DNA from: Cercospora beticola
Lineage: Eukaryota > Ascomycota > Dothideomycetes > Mycosphaerellales > Mycosphaerellaceae
Direction of reading: 5' to 3'
NCBI RefSeq assembly: GCF_033473495.1
Contig: NC_088940.1
Location: 1,736,001 to 1,800,000 of the forward strand
Length of the DNA: 64,000 bases
The notes under the pieces were generated by a model, which saw nothing but the letters and a program-made list of their open reading frames with translations, did not search any database and was not told where the DNA came from. Shown here in pieces: positions 1-11,221 of the stretch (position 1 is its first letter; each line of letters opens with the position of its first letter). The translations under genes were made by a program, and so were the position numbers.

Positions 1-603
1 TAAGGTAGCCTCGATCGGCTTGCTGACGATGCGGACACAGTCGAGGTTCTCTGCCACGATGGTCGCTTGAAATGCGGTGGCGAGGAGTTTGGCGAGGCCA
101 TCTTCCCTAAAAGCACGAGTCAGCGGGTCTGCGGCTGAGATATATAGCAGCTGGAGCTGGATGACAAGAGCTTACTGAGAGTCACCAAGATCAATGGGCT
201 GATTGTAGAAGGCGCCCAGCACAAGGTCGTGCGCCAGCACAATCGGGTTAGGTTCACGGCCGTTCTCCAACTCGAGTCCGAGGCCAGTGGGTGCGCCTGG
301 TACAGGGCGTCCATTGGGATCGAGAGGCACCGCCTGAAGGACGTAGGTCAAGTTCTGATCCTCCTCGTCGATGTATGGGTTCTCAGCCAGCACGAGTTTG
401 TGGCGGATCAAGACTCCCCTCCTGTGCGCTGCGTTGTTCAGCTGAGCGGCGTAGTCCTCACTGAGAAGCTCGCGCATGACGGACGACGAGTTCTTGAGGA
501 CGCCGCTGTGCAGCTGGTACTGGCGACTGCCGGAGAGCGAGATGCGCACATCGCCGTCGGCGAACTGGGGGAAGGACTGGCCTGTTGGGTCTGGCTGGTC
601 CAT
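1..603 (-). CDS. BTB/POZ-type domain protein, 5' part (runs off the left edge)
   Basis: Partial gene: the rest lies beyond position 1. Exon 1 is 603-176 and exon 2 starts at 106. The intron (175-107, 69 nt) has a GTAAGC donor, a GCTGAC branch point and a TTTTAG acceptor. Reading without this intron gives a false stop at 172-174; with it the frame stays open to the edge. The ATG at 603 has A at -3 and follows a C/T-rich leader. The segment VRISLSGSRQYQLHSGVLKNS followed by MRELL resembles the start of fungal BTB domains (target sequence, 'H..VL...S', then a helix), which usually mediate protein-protein contacts or act as Cullin-3 adaptors. BTB membership is inferred from this short pattern. 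The same minus frame is open far upstream of the ATG through a tandem repeat array (see findings), but I keep the downstream start because of the promoter-like leader. Confidence 0.62.
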
Positions 604-869
604 GGCGGTGGTCGGTCGGGGATGCGCGGTGGGTGAGAGGGTGTGTAAGAAGATGTGTGGGTTGGTGTTGTGATGGAAGTGGTGGTTGTCGTGGAAGAAG
701 AAGAAAAGGCAGAGGGTGGGCGGTGAAGGGTGAATAAGAAAATCAGGCAGCGCGGCGGAAGTTTGTGACTGAGTGGCGCAAATGAAGCTTGAACGCGCGG
801 GAAAGGAAACACCCACCTGTTTACTACTCACTTCCCTTTCACAGGCCCTTTCTGTCCTTGCGTGGCCCG

Positions 870-1660
870 TGAAAACATGCCTGCTTGCTCGTGCAGTGCT
901 TGAGACTGTCATAAACAAGGCGGCATCCCTATTTCTTTGTGCCATGTCCGCTGGCGGTACAGCCATCACCTGCTGCAGCAGAAGGCAGAGTAGTAAATCG
1001 GTCGCGCTCAGCATCAGGGGCTGGTGCAGAAGGACGTGCTTATGCGGTGCTCGCAGCTGCATAAACACGGCGGTCACCATGTTTGCCTGTGCCAATGCCG
1101 CCAGCAATATAGACACTGGCTGGATTGCAGCAGAAAGCGAGCCAGCAAAACGATCGCGGTCGGCATCAGCGCCCGGTGCAAAAGCACTTGCTTGTGCAGC
1201 GCTCATGATCGTCACAAAGACCGTGCCGTCAACGAATCTTTGTGTGAACTTCGCCAGCCATACCGCCCTCCGTTGGACTGTAGCAGAAGGTGGCTCAGTG
1301 AAAGATCGCGCATGAGCGCTCGGTGCAAAATAACTTGCTTGTGCAGCGCCCGTGGCCGTCACAAAGACAGCGCCGTCCAAGCATCTCTGTGTAAATGCTC
1401 GCCAGCCAAAAGGCCATCTGCTGATCTGCAGCAGAAGGCGGCGCAGCAAAATGTCGTACTTAGCAACAACATCCGCTGCAAAAGGACTGACTTGTGCAGT
1501 GCTCATGGCCGTCACAAAAACAGTGGGTTCCATAGATTCCCGTGCCATTCTCGCTAGCAAAATGGACATTCGGCTGACTGCAGCAAAAAGGTGATCAGCA
1601 AAAGCGTGGCACCCAGCTGATATCACCAGCTGGTGCAAAAAATGTGTGTTCGAACAGCAA
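870..1660. repeat. Degenerate tandem repeat array, period about 150 bp, five units
   Basis: A recurring block with a core near GTCACAAAGAC appears at 908, 1058, 1211, 1358 and 1511. It is preceded by GTGCAAAA..CTTGCTTGTGCAG and followed by a GCAGCAGAAGG-type stretch. Spacings are 150, 153, 147 and 153 bp, all divisible by three. Units differ at many positions, so the array is old or under relaxed constraint. On the minus strand the units translate to about 50-residue repeats with a core like GTVFVTIMSAAQAS.FAP. Confidence 0.7.
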
Positions 1661-3132
1661 AACTCTAAGTCTTTCCCAAGGACTCGAGGGAAATCCAATG
1701 CTACTAGAGAGTGCGGTGCCGGCCGTTCTACTAGATCATGGCGAGAGGATTTTTTGTTACATGTCACAGGGAGCACGGGACCCAAGACTTACCGTGACTA
1801 CGAATTCCACCGCTATGCCAATCCGCCATTATCGGAGACGGGGCGAGAGTGACCGAAGTTTTGTGGCTTATAACTCTTAAGTCAGACAGGGTCCATCCGC
1901 CTTTGCGAAGAAACCGGTCTCCACGGCGATCTGACGGCTGAACACGCTCTCCCTGAGTTGGAGGAGGGAGGGAGCTGGATGGGTATCTTCATCAGACCAT
2001 CAGATACATTTGCAGGGCGCTGCATGTTCGTGTTTCAATGTGTTGGCAGCGTGCAGTGAACGAGAGCGGCGGAGTACGCTCGGCCGAGACGCCAGCCAGC
2101 TGTGGCTACCGCAAAGCCGCAAGAGGGCTACGAGCCGGCACACAGCGACAGCAGTCACGCCTGCTGGCCAGCTTCCACTCATATGGCATAGGAGAAGAAG
2201 CACGAGAAGTGTGCGAAGGTTTGCGTGCGACTCAGGGGCCCAGCGTACGTATTGAAAAACTCGAGTCCACTGAGTGAGTATTGCAGCGGCTCCAAGAGCT
2301 CGACTTCAGCGGCACAGTGACATTATCAGCACAGCCGCCAGCCTTCAGCCTTCCTGACCAGGCGGAGGCAGACATTGGCCGCACGCATGGATCTGGCGTG
2401 AGACAGCGAGGCGCGATGCACCTGCTGCCCTGCCGAGCAACTGCCATTCACAATTATCTTTTGAGTGACGGAGCATGCGCAAACTGTGGAAGTGCTTGTT
2501 CGCTTGGTGTCCCGACTGCGTCAAGGGCAATGAGAGTGCATGGCGGCAACTCGCGAGACTGACATTCAGCGGCACAGCGCAAAGCTCGCGGTCATGACTC
2601 CTTCAGGTACAGATAGCAGCACAACGCGGTGGGAAGCCCCTTATTCGAGCTTCTCACTGGAGTTTCCGCAAGGTGACCGGACGCCATCACACGTGTAGCT
2701 CGTGCGAACTGTTTTGAGCGGCTGCACGAGACCTCCGCAGCGGTCATCTCACGGTCTGATACCGCGCAAATTTGGGTCCAGGCAGCGCGGCAGCCAGCAG
2801 CCCACATCGTGCAATTGACGACCACCACTGAAGATACAGACATGACAAACAAATGCGAAGGCGGAGATCCACGTCTACAGCATGCTGATGGCATTTCTTC
2901 AGCAGCTGCCAACGCGTGTCTCGTGGCAAGACCACCGTAGGGAGAGCGACGGCCGCCAAGCCTCGCATCACCGCCGTCACCCCGGCGAACGATGACGGAA
3001 AGGTCTGCCAGATAGCTGTCGCCGTGGTGATTTTGCAGCAACAAGCCATCATTGGCCGGGTCAGGTGGTTGCCAGGTATTGCCGCTAGCGCCGTGTTGAT
3101 TGCGCGTGCCCCTCCCTTACTATAAGTTCCTT

Positions 3133-3175
3133 CTGCCTCTCTCTTTCTTCCTTTCTTTTCTTTTCTTCTTCATAC
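3133..3175 (+). repeat. Pyrimidine (CT-rich) tract
   Basis: An almost pure C/T run of about 40 bases. Such tracts are common in fungal promoters, but no gene follows it here. Confidence 0.5.
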
Positions 3176-6100
3176 CTGCACGACCTTCCGTCCGGTGGGA
3201 GGCAACGGCAGTAGCTTTGAGGGCCTTTTCACGTGGCGGGCACCTCGGGTCCAGCGATGCATTGCACAACGCGACGCTGTACTCTGTGGCCTTCGGCAAG
3301 TCACTGGGCATAATTTTTGATGTTTCTCGACAGTCAACCCTCGTGGTTGGCGTCAAACTTTTTCATCGTCGCTGTGGCCGATGGCCATGGCTCGGAGAAG
3401 ATGCTCGTCCTCTGTCTGCCCTCACTGACTGTATCTGTCTCTGCGCCTTGCTGCCTGAGTGGTGACAACCTGTTGCGATGCCTCCATCGCGTCGTCTGTC
3501 GCGGCCGTGTCGGTGGGCGCCAGCACGCTCGACAGCGCTGAGGCGAAGCACCGGCTCGCCCTCGTAGTCATGATGAAGCCAATGCTCGTGTTGATATCTG
3601 CTGCAATGCGCTGTGCCATTGAGGTTTGTCCTGCCTTTAATAGCCACATGTCTCGTGAGCGCACAGCAGCGCGCCCGACCGTAGAACCGCGCCCGCGGCT
3701 GGTTGCGAGCAGACGTCTACAGGAGGTATCTGTGGTCGCCGCTGTCATGTTCACCGTGCCGTTCACCCTGTCGCGAAGGCCCTCGGCTCACTGATGACCT
3801 CCGCAGCCGGGCAGACTCCCGGCGGCCATCGCCAACGATGTGATCCTTCCTGAGCCCTGATGGCGGCAGCAGAGGCGGACGGCCAGCCTTCAGGCATTCT
3901 CGCCGTGAGCAGAGTCCCATGGCCTAGCTATGCGCTGCACGTGGAGGTCAAGATGGTAAAGAACAAAGAGACGGCCATGCTGAGACCTGGCGGACGTGGC
4001 ATCGTCAGGATCCGCGAGACCAGCAGCGCCAGCGACGATGGCAGACTTCAACGAAAGCGGTGGACTACAGCTCCATCATCTATCCTCGAGGACGCGTGGT
4101 ATTAGATGCAGTCGACACTGACACGTTCGCAGATGCGCGCCGCAATCTCCCTTACATGCCACGGGGTTTCACAGCTCTATCGGACGTGTCTCGACCCATC
4201 GGCCTACGAGACCAAAACACTTCCGATTTCCCCGCCGAGCGCCGTTGTCCAGGACGAGAGCGATCGTTCGACCGAGCAACCTGATATAGCTGAGACAGTA
4301 CGAGACGGACGAACAGGCACTCCGCCGCCAGCGCGGTAGGAGCACGGGCAGCTGAAAGAGGTGGCACTATCCGTGAACATGACAGCAGTCGAGCAGGAGG
4401 ACAGTCTGCGGAGCGTGGCACTGGCTCATTGCAACACGATGCAACTTGGACCCGCCATCAGCGGCACCAGACAAACAGCCAGCGCAGCTTTGTCGAGCGC
4501 CGAGGCGCGCTGTCTGCCAATGTTTCCACCGAGGAAGACTGGCGGCCGCAAGGACAACTGATACGTCTCGGAAGCCAGAGCGCAGAGAGAGCCAGAGGCG
4601 GGCAGAGGAGAGGACACCGGTGCCTTCGAACATCAAGCTGGAACCCAATGAAGACCAAGCGTGTATGCGGCCAACCACTGGAACACTCGCTGAGCACGTC
4701 GCAGAGCGAGAGCTGAATGGTGGAAGACGTATACCTCAGGCGGCTCCACTGTCTTGGCTGAGCGCTGCCGAGTAGACAAGACCCACATATCGAGCAGCGA
4801 TTCTCGTCCCAGCAGGAAGTCACGTCTACACAAGATTGCGTCTCCACGTGCTTGGGCACTTGTGGCGTGTATACTCGCCTTTCCGTGGAGCCGCTTTCTT
4901 AGGAGTCGAAAGCGGCAAGCCGATCGTACGCAACACCCAACGCTGCTTTATCTAGGCACTGCTGGGATACAGGCCGAGAATGACGTAGAGCAAGAGTAAG
5001 ATGGCAGGGCACGTATGCGTTGTAGGATACCGGCATACTGGCGGAGCGTCATAGCTGATACAAAGTCCATATGTCGATCAGATGTGCGCGGACCAGCAAG
5101 GGCCAGGCGAAGGCGGTAGTGGCGATCCACAAGCGCTTGAAGTTTTGCGGCACCTAGGCTCCCTTCTCTTGGACGTGGAAACCATGAAGGATGGGAGCTC
5201 CATGTTTCGATCCCACAACTCCAAGAAAGCACACTGAATATCCTGATGGGCGATATCTGGACCGCGCGGTCGCGCGATGCTCATCGATAACCTCGACAGG
5301 TGAGATCCCTTGCGAATCTGGTTAAAACGCGTATGGCGAGACTGCGACTTGGGATATCATAGTCAAACGGAGTGACAGAGTGCTCATGCCAATGCTGAAA
5401 CGCGTCAAGGCATTTCTGGTGTCCAGTCTTCCCAGTATCCTTTTGCAGAACTTTACAAGCCGGGCATGCTCAGGGACTGTGTCCTATGCTGGCCGACCAG
5501 AGAGCCGGAACGAGACGCGTTCAATATATCTGGCCTCTGTGTATACGCTTCTTTTCAGTCTCCACGCTCTCTAGCTGCGAGCGCGGTCCGATGGGTCGCT
5601 GCAAGACTTTTCGCCGGGTTTGAGCGTAAAACGCTATCCGATATTGCTTTGCTAAGCGCTTCATCGCAATCAACTTGCGGTCTAGCCGCAATCGCTTCTA
5701 CCAGCGCAATCGCATAAGCGCACTCGGTCCATCACATACAGGATCTTGACTCATGGGAATCACTTCTCGATATTCCAAGTATACCCTGCTCTTGCCATCT
5801 TTTCCGCGGGTGTGCAAGCAGGTCTTTGCCTAGCACTGCCGGTGCACAGATACCACTCTGGCAGTCTTGATATACGGTCCCTCCAGTAACTTATGGTGAT
5901 GCCATTCGATGTCAATCGCGGTCCGGAGGTCTGTAAGCGTATGCGCAGCCACGACGCGCTGCGCTGTGATCTGCGATGAGCATGCCCGGAGGACGTCAGG
6001 ACATGAAGCCGGAAAGTGGAGATGTGTCCCATTTTGACTTGGCAGGCAGGTGCGCCCACCGGATCCGAAAGCAGCCCTCCTTCCTCCAATGTTGCCGCCG

Positions 6101-6849
6101 TGTCGTCCTCTTGCTGTTGCCATCACGACTGACGATACCGCTCCTCCAGGACTACTGGTCTTCTTCATACTGTTGCTGGCCGTGTAGCTTTTGTGCTGGA
6201 CGCCATTTAAGCCGCCACGCATTGAAGGAACAGCGGAGAGCCATGCTATGCCCAGAAGACAATCATAGGGCATTGCCCTTGCCCTGTCGGGCATCATGCT
6301 GCTTTTGATGATGGACTTAGCGACCTCAGAGTCCCCGTTCCCGGAGGCTATGATCATGGCCAGCCAGTGTGTTGAGTCGACAAGCAGACCCGTCCTGCAG
6401 TCCCTCCTCCACCCTGCAGGCCGATTCTACCGCCAGTTGTCCGCCGAGAGCGTCCTGATTTGGAGGCATATTGTCTGACGTCGGTGAATGCGAGCGGTGC
6501 TCATGCAATTGAGTGGATGTGCTGGATCGACGAGCCGTGCTACTCCCAAAAGATACCTACACGGCAAAGGCCTTGCCGTGTCGGGCGTTGTCCCTCTCCT
6601 GAGTATGGCTTGTCCGCCGCCCCTCCTCCATTTTGCTGACTAAGTCTACTGCCGGTGCAGTATTGGGACCGTCCTGCCACGAGGCATATCGTCTGTCATC
6701 GGCGAGAGTGCGGGAGTGCGAGAGTAGGAGTGGCGGACTGATTCGGTTGTGCGGTCGTGCTGTGTCGGAGCATGGTAGTTCGTGGCGACCATGGCGGATC
6801 TGGGTCGCTGCTCGCCACGCAATCAGCAGGCTCTGGCGCAAGTTCGTCC

Positions 6850-8300
6850 TTATCACGATGTGATCAAGCTGTGCGTGGTGGTGGCATCAGTTTGCGTGAC
6901 GATGAAGGCAGGGCAATGAGGGCAGCGGAGCGCTGGCTACCATGACAGCGCTGGCATGAAGCCCTGGCTGCTCTATGCCTGCGGACGGCTCTGGCGGCTC
7001 TCGATCATTGCTCGCAAAATCTTGAGCGGTCGGTATTCTCGCTGCTTCCTCCTCGCCACAAGATGGCCCAGCTGCGTGCTATCATAGTGTTCGTTTGCGA
7101 GAGGACCCGTGCTGAGTCCCAAGGCGATTGTGGCGGCGCAGAGCTGGCTGCAATGAGACCACAGGCATGAAGCCGCAGCGACATGACTGGATATCCTACC
7201 GCAAGAACCGGCGACGCAGGCTCGTTGGCGGTCGGTATTGTCGCTGCTCATCCATCCGCACCACACGATGGTCTAGCCATGCGCTATGGTGGTGTTCGTT
7301 TGCGGCGGAAGCGCATTGAGCGTCAAGACGCTTTCGGCGGTGGAGTGTCGATTGTCATCAGATCACGGGCATGAAGCCGCCATCCAGGCTCGTGAGGAAT
7401 TGGTATCGTCGCAGTTCGTCCGTCCGCGCCATAAGATGGTCTAGCCGTGCGCTATGGTGGTGTTCGTTTGCGAGGGCAGCGTATTGGTCGTGAAGGCGGT
7501 GGGGGCGGTGGATCGCTGGCTGCCATGAGACTACGGGCATGAAGCCGCCGCCCGGGCTCGTGAGGAGTTGGTATCGTCGCAGCTCCTCCGTCCGGACCAC
7601 AAGATGGTCTAGCTGTGCGCTATGGTGGTGTTCGTTTGCGAGGGAAGCGTACTGGGCGTCAAGGCAGTGGCGGCGGTGGATCGTTGGCAGTTGTGAGCGA
7701 GTGATGGATCTCGTAGCAGCTTCGTCCTCAGCATGAGCTGGACCAGCGATGCGTTGCGGTGACGCTCGTCGTCAAGGAGATGCGTACTCCACGTCAGTAT
7801 GGTGGGTGTATTGATGCGCTGGCTCCACAGCCATGAGATGGGCCCGCGGGCATCATGCTGCAACGATAAACTATTCCCTGGGGACAAAGAGTGACCTAGT
7901 GCTCACAGCTTCATGCCTGCAGACCAGCCCTCGGCACCGCTTTCAAATCGCTACTCCATAGCTACTCCATAGCTACTTATGAGATGGTGAGGATGCTATC
8001 GAAGATCACAGAGCTCTTGAGTCCTGCTCGTCTATCATGGGGTCAACTTTCGACCGTACCGGACTCGCGAGTGCCAGCGGCTTTCCGCTGAATGCATCGA
8101 GAAGCATCTCAAGGCATGCAGAACACTGCGGTATGGGCTGCCGGACAATCACAGCGACCCCCTCAAACCGCAACGACAAATTGACGACTTTGCGTTGCCA
8201 TAAAGAGTGGCTGCAGTGCTCATAGCTGTCCAGTCCACGCCGACCGCTCCGTGCTACCTTCACATTGCTACTGTAGATCGAGAATACTCTTTGATGGCAT
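6850..8300. repeat. Degenerate tandem repeat array, period about 150-205 bp
   Basis: The clearest units share TATGGTGGTGTTCGTTTGCG, with TTCGTTTGCG at 7090, 7295, 7463 and 7631 (spacings 205, 168 and 168 bp). They also share CATGAAGCCGCC and GGTATCGTCGCAG. The last two full units align without a gap at high identity. More diverged units with a core like GCCATAAGATGG or ATAAAGAGTGG occur near 6855, 7055, 7261, 7428, 7596, 7730, 7882 and 8197, so the array fades out on both sides. No gene family was recognised in it. Confidence 0.65.
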
Positions 8301-9591
8301 TCGGCGCGTGAGCCATTCTGATTCATCACGGAACCATTATTCGACGGGCGTACGCCAGAGGGTTCTAGCAGCCTCACAATGGACGTGCCGAGAAGCATCT
8401 CAAGCACTCAGAACACTGCAGCAAAACTGCTCGATGTTCACAGCTGACCACCGAGGAAACTCTCGCCACTGCATGTCTCGACATTGCTGACAGATGTGCC
8501 GCGAGCCACGAATCCTTCTCATCATCGTCCATGTGTCTCCCACGTCGCCCAGACACAGCGACTGACAGAACGGCCCCCATATCGGAGGCCTCCCAAACTC
8601 CACAAATCGACCAATTCCACGCCCGAGACCTTCGTGCGATCCCCATACATCTCAGAAGACAGCTGCTGGTGGAGGAACAGCGGATCCACAACTTTCAACA
8701 CAAAGAATACTGCGAAAAGTGACCATGGGGCTAACAAGGTCGGAGGCCTTGAACAAGTCCCCAGCAAGATCGTAGGTCCGCGGTGACACCAGGTTGCACG
8801 AGCCGGTATTGACACGGTAGGGCCTACAAGTGAGCGGGATGACACGAGGGATGTCAACGGAAGCACCCTCCGACACACTGACATCCATGACGAGCCAATA
8901 CCGACTCTAAGACACGCCATAATCATCCAGCACTGCGGAAACCCGAAAACTGACCTGCTCACCTCACGAACTGGGCGGTCGAAATTGATCCAATCTCAAC
9001 ATTCGCGTATCGACTAGCTCTCAAATGCGGACGAGCGGTACGTCGATCTCGAAAATCAACACTACAGCGTCTTTGGCGAAGAGAGATGTTTGCCGTTGCA
9101 CAAACAATAAAATACCAAAATTGGGAAGTGGGAAGAGGCTATGGTTTAACTGGACATTTTAAAACATAAGGGCTCTCAGAGATTTATGCTTCGAAAAACC
9201 TCTCACATGAGCACCCACAACATGTAGAACGGCCTCAAAGCAGGCCTGTAGGACATGAATGCACAAATGATTCAAAGAGACAATAAACAAGCTATCATGG
9301 CGTGCAAGTTACACATCACTACTTTCATGTGTGAAGTAGTACTCGCACATGCAGAGAGTGGCAGAACTGTCTCGTGAAGTACGGTGTCTTATACGGGGCT
9401 TGAATTCAAGACACACTCTTTGCTCAAAGACACTTCCAGCAGAGACAGTCTCCGGTGCTCGCGACTGGAAGGTGAATGGAATACAAAACCCAGAGTGAAT
9501 TCACGAAACAGCTCCAGCATCTTCACCTCTTAACACTTAATCCCAACACCAAATATTGAGAACGCTCAACAAATCTCCTACGCACGCAAAA

Positions 9592-10290
9592 ATGACAGTC
9601 AAGCACACTCTACACACCTACGGCTGCTTACACTTCGCTCTCATTCCGATCACACCCACACCCACACCCAAAACATCAGCCAGCACTACCACTCCCGACA
9701 ACAACGAATCACCCAAAGACAAAGACTCCAACAAAACTCTCACTACCTTCGATGCCTTATGGCATACCCCGACAGATGTTCACACCACAACAAAGAGATT
9801 CTGTGGAAAATCCAAATGCAATCTTCTCAACTCGCGGAAACTGCGCGGCCGAGCTCGACACAGTCTTGATAATCTTGACGGATATCTCTCTGATGCTATG
9901 GAAAGATATATGGAACTCGGAATCGATTACCATAATATCCCCTTCCATGCTCGAGCAAGTATGAGTGAAGAAGAGATGTGTCGATTAGCGAACCAGCAAT
10001 TCGGGATCGAAACTCGAGAGTGGGAGGATGATGGGTTTTTTGGGAAGTGGATTGAATTACAGAGGAGGGTGAAAAGGGTGAGAGGGGAGTTGGAGGAGTT
10101 AGATGAGAATTTGATTCAGGTTGTGAATTCTTGTAGAGCGTTGGTGGGGGAGATTGAAGGGACAATGCAGGACTTGGATTTTGGGGTGAAATATTTGGAG
10201 TATATGTGGTTGGAGCTTTGGGGTGGGTTTGATGGGGTTTGGGAAGGAGAAGGGGAAGGTTGTGGATCGGGTGGAGAGGTGGGTTTTTGA
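9592..10290 (+). CDS. Hypothetical protein with a helical C-terminal half, possibly frameshifted
   Basis: A 232-residue frame starting at ATG 9592 (A at -3). I recognise no family. The N-terminal third is rich in Thr, Pro and Ser (ITPTPTPKTSAS). Residues of about 90-210 look alpha-helical and partly coiled coil (RRVKRVRGELEELDENL). Near 10,220-10,260, inside a purine-rich run, the frame becomes Gly/Glu-rich and ends at TGA 10288-10290, while the neighbouring +1 frame stays open with a natural-looking charged helix to TAG 10349-10351. A single-base indel or a sequencing error is therefore possible. Coding-strand composition changes from C-rich at the 5' end to G-rich at the 3' end. The gene is probably real, but its 3' end is uncertain. 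Confidence 0.55.
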   Translation: MTVKHTLHTYGCLHFALIPITPTPTPKTSASTTTPDNNESPKDKDSNKTLTTFDALWHTPTDVHTTTKRFCGKSKCNLLNSRKLRGRARHSLDNLDGYLSDAMERYMELGIDYHNIPFHARASMSEEEMCRLANQQFGIETREWEDDGFFGKWIELQRRVKRVRGELEELDENLIQVVNSCRALVGEIEGTMQDLDFGVKYLEYMWLELWGGFDGVWEGEGEGCGSGGEVGF

Positions 10291-10618
10291 GAAGTGGAGG
10301 GGGAGGATTGGGGGGTTGAAAGATAGGTTCTATGTTGAGGAGGAAGAGTAGCAGTGATGGGGAAATCCGAGTTTCTTCTGATACTGGTAGAACTTGGTAG
10401 AGCAATGATGGTTTCGCATATCTGTGTGACTAAGAAAAAGGAAAGATAGAGAGTAAGGAGCGTTACAAGAAGAGAAGTACTTTCCATTTCGTTAGGGCTG
10501 AACATCTGGTCCACAGAGTCCGCCCAGTCATGTCATGTTTATGCTATGCTTATCGCTCAAACGCTCCATCTGAAGAAAATTCGTTGAAAGACATAATGAA
10601 TGCTCACCGGTCCACTTA
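10291..10618. other. Convergent intergenic region
   Basis: Short space between convergent genes. It holds the possible frameshifted tail of the upstream gene up to 10351; otherwise nothing was recognised. Confidence 0.5.
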
Positions 10619-11221
10619 CTATATCATCGGCACGCCTCCAGGTCCCGTTGGTGCCCGGTCACGACGAGCCTGTGCGCTCTTGAACCAGCGACGGCCAGTC
10701 TTGAAAGCACCGACAGCAGCAGCCTTCTTGCGCTTCTGGATGAACCACCAGACCTTGAAAGCCACGAACGAGACGATGAGGAGAGCAAACAAGGTCAGCG
10801 CAATGATCATGTTGCGGTAGTGGATCTTGTAAGTGTGCAAGTTGGCTTTGACCTTTTCAAGCTCCTCGGTGGCGTTGTGGCTGTCGTTGCCTTTGATGCT
10901 CTTGGGTCGGTCACTGTCATTGTCATTGGAGTTGGCCAATTTGGAGACAGTGGTTGGGTACGGGTAGTCCCAGGTTGCGCTGGAGCTTACGAGTGTTGCC
11001 ATAGTGGTAGGAAGAATAGAGTCGATGGTTGGGGTAGAGCTCTTTGTCATGGACTTTTCTGTCAAGACTGGGGTTGGTGTCTTCTTTGGGGCAGGCTCCT
11101 CGTCCTCGTCATCAGCCTGAACAGCAGTTGCGGTAGGTCGTGGCTTGGTCTCCTGGACCGTAGTGAGAGGCTCGAACTCAGTGTCGTCCGAGTCGTCGAA
11201 GTCGTACATTTTTGGCGACAT
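10619..11221 (-). CDS. Single-pass membrane protein, function unknown
   Basis: 200 residues from ATG 11221 (context CAAACATG; a longer frame upstream begins only with TTG). The N-terminal 140 residues are acidic and then Ser/Thr/Pro-rich, with no signal peptide. A short charged stretch (EELEKVKANL) precedes one strong membrane segment at about residues 149-173 (MIIALTLFALLIVSFVAF..). A basic tail follows (QKRKKAAAV..RRWFKSAQARR), which by the positive-inside rule faces the cytosol. This predicts an outside N-terminus. No family was recognised; it could be a small cell-surface or organelle membrane protein. No intron is needed. Confidence 0.65.
   Translation of the reverse strand: MSPKMYDFDDSDDTEFEPLTTVQETKPRPTATAVQADDEDEEPAPKKTPTPVLTEKSMTKSSTPTIDSILPTTMATLVSSSATWDYPYPTTVSKLANSNDNDSDRPKSIKGNDSHNATEELEKVKANLHTYKIHYRNMIIALTLFALLIVSFVAFKVWWFIQKRKKAAAVGAFKTGRRWFKSAQARRDRAPTGPGGVPMI

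Larger units (their letters stand above)
604..9591. other. 9-kb region without a recognisable gene
   Basis: Only short or overlapping open frames occur, none resembling a known family, and many begin with non-ATG codons. The base composition looks like the flanking genes rather than the AT-rich DNA left by repeat-induced point mutation. The stretch holds two degenerate tandem arrays (0.87-1.66 kb and about 6.85-8.3 kb), scattered diverged duplications (for example 8098 and 8389), a pyrimidine tract at about 3133-3175, and a more AT-rich part at about 9.08-9.55 kb next to the following gene. No transposase, integrase or reverse-transcriptase motif was seen in any frame. Confidence 0.6.

Noticed and set aside
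773..1557. Plus-strand frames across the first array
   Set aside because: Stops fall at different units (1315, 1557, 1594), so no plus frame survives the array, while the minus frame does.
7358..7600. Minus-strand frame over the second array read as a repeat protein
   Set aside because: Only 80 codons, and unlike the first array the unit spacing includes 205 bp, not divisible by three, so frame is not kept across the array.
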